Assembly (NCBI RefSeq): GCF_030151805.1
Contig: NZ_JASLCN010000203.1
Location: 1 to 8,211 of the forward strand
Direction of reading: 5' to 3'
Source: Fluviicola sp.
GTDB lineage: Bacteria; Bacteroidota; Bacteroidia; Flavobacteriales_D; Crocinitomicaceae
DNA length: 8,211 nucleotides
Positions 5,528-8,211 of this stretch are shown piece after piece (positions within the stretch are counted from its first letter, which is position 1; each line of letters begins with the position of its first letter). The notes under the pieces were generated by a model. The model had not been told where the DNA came from. It did not search any database and saw nothing but the letters and a program-made list of their open reading frames with translations. The position numbers and the translations under genes are program-made.

Positions 5528-7684
5528 TTAAATGGATTTCTTTCTTTCAATTTTTTTCCGGTGATCGTGCAGGCTGGCATTGATCCGGCTAACTAACTTC
5601 GCATTATTATAAACAGCATCTTTGCTTCGCATTTGGTTTCTTCTCACGTGGCGATCAATTACCCGATAGCGGATTTGTTCCATTCTTGAATCCCAGGGAA
5701 TGATCTGAGTTGATTTTCGCATAACCCGGGAAAAATAATTGAACGTCAGGACCAGGCTTCTCACCAATGATTCGTTTTCACTGTTCCAACAAATCGTTTC
5801 TGTAACAGTTGCAGCTGATTCTAAACAGAAATTTCGAACATCCGCTTCCGTCAATACACCGACACGTCTCAACAACATGAAGTTTCGTTTGTTTTTATCA
5901 AAAGCAGCATCTCGTTTTTTGACCATCTGAACCAGCCTGGTATAATCCTTACAAACAGAGTCCGACATTTTCCAGAGATTTGTATCGATACTATTCGCCA
6001 ATATCTCTTTGTCGGCTGCAATTTTCTTCCGCAATTCCCGGATGTAGAATTTATAACTGTCCTGCAGGCCGAACAGTCTCATCTGACCGTCTGTGAAATA
6101 GTTATTCAACAAGGGAACAGCTTTTTCCTCTCCCTCTCTTAAATTCAACCAGAGTGTTCCCAGATTTAACTTAAACCGTTCTTGTATTGATTGAATTTCG
6201 GTTGTCAGAGAATCACAATAAGCTTTATTCGCCCCTATCTTTTGCCTGATCTTTTCAATTTGTTCGTCCTTCATTTTTTTAGCCGGTCCGGCATTCGAAA
6301 AATTGTTATTGAAACGATTCAAAAAGCTGTTTTCGGATCTGTTTAAACTCCTGGATTTTGCAGCTAAGACGCGTATTTGATTTCTTTTTATTACTGTAAG
6401 ACTAAGCAGCTTATTCAACTCCGTTAACCCCTTACGATTTTCTTTCAGGAGCACGTATTTTTTGGCTGTATTCTTTTTAACATGAAAAACCGCTTCCACC
6501 CTGGCATCTTTTTGAGCTTGCTTGTAATAAGCCCTTGCTTTCAACAAATAAACTTCTGTAGAATCCATTAAATGAACTTTCGTCAAAGAATCCGTTTCTT
6601 TCAGAACTTCCTGATACAAATGCCCACCCATCATCAGCTGATAGTTTCCGGGTAAAAAATGATTGTTGGGGTTGTTCTGAAGACTTGCTTCGTAATTTTT
6701 TGCTTCTCTTTCCATTTCAGTTGAGGCTTCATAATCATCGCAAGGCAAACAAAATGTTCCGTGACGGGTTTCATCCATGCTCAAATAATCCGGAATAGTA
6801 TAGTACTTCATGTCTGCCACAAAATCCGCTACATCGGCAGTCTTTTCGGAAAAAGACCAGATCGGATTATTCGGAAAGTGAGTTACCGCAAACACCTCCG
6901 GATTGGTCAAATACCAGGCTGAATTAGCGACACCCTCAAATTTCTCTTCCATTTTGAACGGAAACCACTTAAGCACCCGAATAAATACACGCGAAAAAAA
7001 ACGAACGACATCAATGGTTTTAGACTTGTAAACTGTCTCTTTGGGTAGATTACATCTTTTACCGTTCTTTATTTTCGAACCGAATTTCAGCTCCTTTTTT
7101 TTGGTGCGCTTTTCCAATTTTTGAATCATTTTGATCCGCCATTTCGCAAAGGGCTTGTAATCCAAACCAACATTACCCGAACACCAGGTTGGATCATACA
7201 AAAACCAGCTTCCATTTAATTTCACTGCATTCCAGGCGTGATTATCAAAATAAACCGGATCATTTACATCAAAATTGACTTCCTTGACATATCCGGTAAT
7301 GGTTACATTCTGTAATCCTGCATAAAAACAAAGTGAATCCATCAAAGCTGCGTAATCGGTGCAGATTCCTTTGCGTCTTCTCAAAGTCCGTTTCAACGAG
7401 CGATTCGATAAAAAAGCCTTACCCGAGTTATAACGCCTGGAATCGTATTTGATGTTGTTTACCACCCAGGAAAGAATTGCATCAAACTTCTCTTTATCTG
7501 TGTTTTTCCCATTTACAATTGCTGCAGAAAGCACTTCCGCATTCCAGGTGGCCGTTTTTTTAAACGCTACTTTTTCAAATTGAATGGGTTTCAAAGAATC
7601 TTGTCCAAACGAGCAGGAAACACTCCCGAATAACATGAGTGTAAAAATAAATTGCAATAGACTTTGACTGGTCGGCCGGCTCAT
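5528..7684 (-). CDS. Secreted transglutaminase-like (papain-fold) protein with long helical C-terminus
   Basis: Predicted exported 718-aa protein of unknown biological role. The start chosen is the ATG at 7682-7684; an upstream in-frame GTG (7715-7717) would add 11 residues. The N-terminus has a signal peptide (hydrophobic LLQFIFTLMLF, then SVSCSFGQD) with probable cleavage near G27/Q28. Cys24 lacks a good lipobox, so lipidation is doubtful. Residues about 60-170 form a transglutaminase core with the papain-like triad visible: C108 in KGICTDYA, H149 in DNHAWNAV, D164 in YDPTW. Members of this superfamily act as cysteine proteases/peptidases, transamidases or non-enzymatic binding domains, so the reaction cannot be read from sequence. 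A lysine/arginine-rich stretch (about 170-255) precedes a second conserved-looking segment, YLTNPEVFAVTHFPNNPIW. Residues 330-718 are Lys/Glu-rich, probably helical, with likely coiled coil near 469-504 and 546-601, and there is a CLPC pair (312-315). Upstream, a terminator separates it from the IS30 gene. Downstream, dnaE is 254 nt away, so it is probably monocistronic. Confidence 0.85.
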   Translation of the reverse strand: MSRPTSQSLLQFIFTLMLFGSVSCSFGQDSLKPIQFEKVAFKKTATWNAEVLSAAIVNGKNTDKEKFDAILSWVVNNIKYDSRRYNSGKAFLSNRSLKRTLRRRKGICTDYAALMDSLCFYAGLQNVTITGYVKEVNFDVNDPVYFDNHAWNAVKLNGSWFLYDPTWCSGNVGLDYKPFAKWRIKMIQKLEKRTKKKELKFGSKIKNGKRCNLPKETVYKSKTIDVVRFFSRVFIRVLKWFPFKMEEKFEGVANSAWYLTNPEVFAVTHFPNNPIWSFSEKTADVADFVADMKYYTIPDYLSMDETRHGTFCLPCDDYEASTEMEREAKNYEASLQNNPNNHFLPGNYQLMMGGHLYQEVLKETDSLTKVHLMDSTEVYLLKARAYYKQAQKDARVEAVFHVKKNTAKKYVLLKENRKGLTELNKLLSLTVIKRNQIRVLAAKSRSLNRSENSFLNRFNNNFSNAGPAKKMKDEQIEKIRQKIGANKAYCDSLTTEIQSIQERFKLNLGTLWLNLREGEEKAVPLLNNYFTDGQMRLFGLQDSYKFYIRELRKKIAADKEILANSIDTNLWKMSDSVCKDYTRLVQMVKKRDAAFDKNKRNFMLLRRVGVLTEADVRNFCLESAATVTETICWNSENESLVRSLVLTFNYFSRVMRKSTQIIPWDSRMEQIRYRVIDRHVRRNQMRSKDAVYNNAKLVSRINASLHDHRKKIERKKSI

Positions 7685-7763
7685 TCGATTAGATCTCTTT
7701 ACAATAACACATTTCACTATTTAAGGCAAAAGAAATAATCTTCTTTATAATACCCCATGTTAC

Positions 7764-7802
7764 AAAACAAAAAAGGTAAACAAAATCAGGTTCTGTTTAC
7801 CT
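7764..7802 (-). terminator. Intrinsic terminator facing out of the IS30 region
   Basis: AGGTAAACA (7774-7782) and TGTTTACCT (7794-7802) form a perfect 9-bp stem with an 11-nt loop. Two further A-T pairs are possible inside it after one mismatch. Read on the minus strand, the 3' arm runs directly into TTTTTGTTTT (7773-7764), a proper T-tract. On the + strand nothing comparable follows. It would stop transcription coming leftward from the transposase (its stop is about 170 nt away) before the transglutaminase-like gene, whose start lies 80 nt further on. Confidence 0.65.
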
Positions 7803-7900
7803 GTTAAAAAATTTCTTATCTGAGAATTTAAGTGATTTCCAAAAAAAAGCACGCAGATGCAGGCAGAAAAAAACGAGTTGAAACCTGTCGGAAAGATTCA

Positions 7901-7920
7901 AAATCTCTTATATGAGATTT
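7901..7920. repeat. AT-rich palindrome downstream of the transposase
   Basis: AAATCTC (7901-7907) pairs with GAGATTT (7914-7920) around a 6-nt loop. The AATCT within it can instead pair with AGATT at 7894-7898, giving mutually exclusive hairpins. Only a short TTTT overlaps its minus-strand 3' side, so it is at best a weak terminator. It lies 52 nt beyond the transposase stop and could be inside or just outside the insertion sequence end. Confidence 0.35.
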
Positions 7921-7939
7921 CAGCAAAAACAGAAATTGT

Positions 7940-7960
7940 GATTTCCCTGATTTTGAAATC
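7940..7960. repeat. Small inverted repeat next to the transposase stop
   Basis: GATTTC (7940-7945) and GAAATC (7955-7960) form a 6-bp inverted repeat with a 9-nt spacer, ending 12 nt from the transposase stop codon. IS30 elements usually keep their terminal repeat close to the transposase end, so this area is a candidate for the IS end. The other end of the element is outside the window, so that cannot be confirmed here. Confidence 0.3.
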
Positions 7961-7972
7961 GGTACATTCAAC

Positions 7973-8211
7973 TTATAAATGCAATTTTTGATTAAACATT
8001 TCTATAGGAGAGTTAAAGTTATACCTTTTTCTTGGTCTGTGATTGATTTGATTTTCAACAAAAGCGATGTGTTTAGGATCAACTTTATCGAAGTCGGTTC
8101 CTTTAGGGAAATATTGCCTTACAAGCCTGTTTAAGTTTTCATTGCTTCCTCTTTGCCAGCTTTGATATGGTTTTGCAAAAAAGAATTCAATATCCAGACT
8201 ATGTGCGATTA
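7973..8211 (-). CDS. IS30-family transposase, C-terminal 78 codons (5' part outside window)
   Basis: A minus-strand frame open from the right edge to a TAA at 7973-7975 encodes the end of a DDE transposase of the IS30 family. These enzymes catalyse cut/copy-out transposition of a single-gene insertion sequence. The recognisable block reads AKPYQSWQRGSNEN, then LNRLVRQYFPKGTDFDKV, then a VENQINHRPRKRYNF segment and a final SPIEMF. In IS30 transposases the Glu of the NEN motif (residue 24 of this fragment) is the third acidic residue of the catalytic DDE triad, and PKGTDF plus INHRPRK are hallmark sequence around the end of the catalytic domain. NENLNRL differs slightly from the common NENTNGL. 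The visible part has no frameshift or stop, so the copy may be intact. The first two catalytic aspartates lie beyond the window. Confidence 0.9.
   Translation of the reverse strand, partial: IAHSLDIEFFFAKPYQSWQRGSNENLNRLVRQYFPKGTDFDKVDPKHIAFVENQINHRPRKRYNFNSPIEMFNQKLHL
7973..8211. mobile_element. Partial IS30-family insertion sequence (one end only)
   Basis: Presence of the element is inferred from the IS30 transposase C-terminus. Coordinates given cover only the transposase portion visible. The true IS end should lie a little to the left, within 7803-7972, but no terminal inverted repeat can be verified because the opposite end is not in the window. The spacer up to 7802 also holds two A-tracts (7841-7848 and 7867-7873) flanking a GCA-rich stretch, with no gene visible. 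Confidence 0.7.

Noticed and set aside
7685..7717. GTG start for the transglutaminase-like gene
   Set aside because: It adds 11 residues to the n-region of the signal peptide with no benefit, and an ATG is available at 7682-7684. It remains possible.
7843..7873. GCA-rich stretch between A-tracts as a terminator or CRISPR-like repeat
   Set aside because: Only a 3-bp stem can be drawn, the GCA units are irregularly spaced, and there are no repeat-spacer units.

Overview
The window looks like a chromosomal segment of a Bacteroidota bacterium, most likely in the Flavobacteriales (a Fluviicola/Crocinitomicaceae-like relative is a guess from the protein style). Three things support this: the replicative polymerase has the architecture I associate with that phylum (an N-terminal proofreading exonuclease fused to DnaE), the secretion signals are Bacteroidota-like (short lipoprotein signal, and a signal peptide ending in a '..FGQ|D'-type site), and Shine-Dalgarno sequences are weak or absent. 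No tRNA, rRNA or CRISPR array was seen.

Layout. On the + strand, 1-213 is the 3' end of an unrecognised gene cut by the window edge. After 65 nt comes a small predicted lipoprotein of unknown function (279-776). A 111-nt spacer with two abutting stem-loops (801-845) separates it from the convergent dnaE gene. The minus strand carries dnaE (888-5273, 1461 aa), a 254-nt spacer rich in inverted repeats (5274-5527), and a large secreted transglutaminase-like protein (5528-7684). A 288-nt spacer (7685-7972) then holds a good intrinsic terminator and several AT-rich hairpins. Last is the C-terminal 78 codons of an IS30-family transposase, cut by the right edge (7973-8211).

How the genes relate. 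No shared pathway is evident. dnaE is a core replication gene encoding a single-chain polymerase plus proofreader. The transglutaminase-like protein is probably exported and its role is unknown. The two minus-strand genes upstream of dnaE do not look like one operon: the spacers are long and structured, and the terminator at 7764-7802 is oriented to stop transcription coming out of the insertion sequence before it reaches the transglutaminase gene.

I found no convincing new multi-gene system. The points most worth a second look are the fused exonuclease with a PHP domain that has lost metal-ligand residues, the 44-nt interrupted hairpin just upstream of dnaE, the basic insertion and long helical tail of the transglutaminase-like protein, and the IS30 end whose boundary lies in the right-hand spacer.
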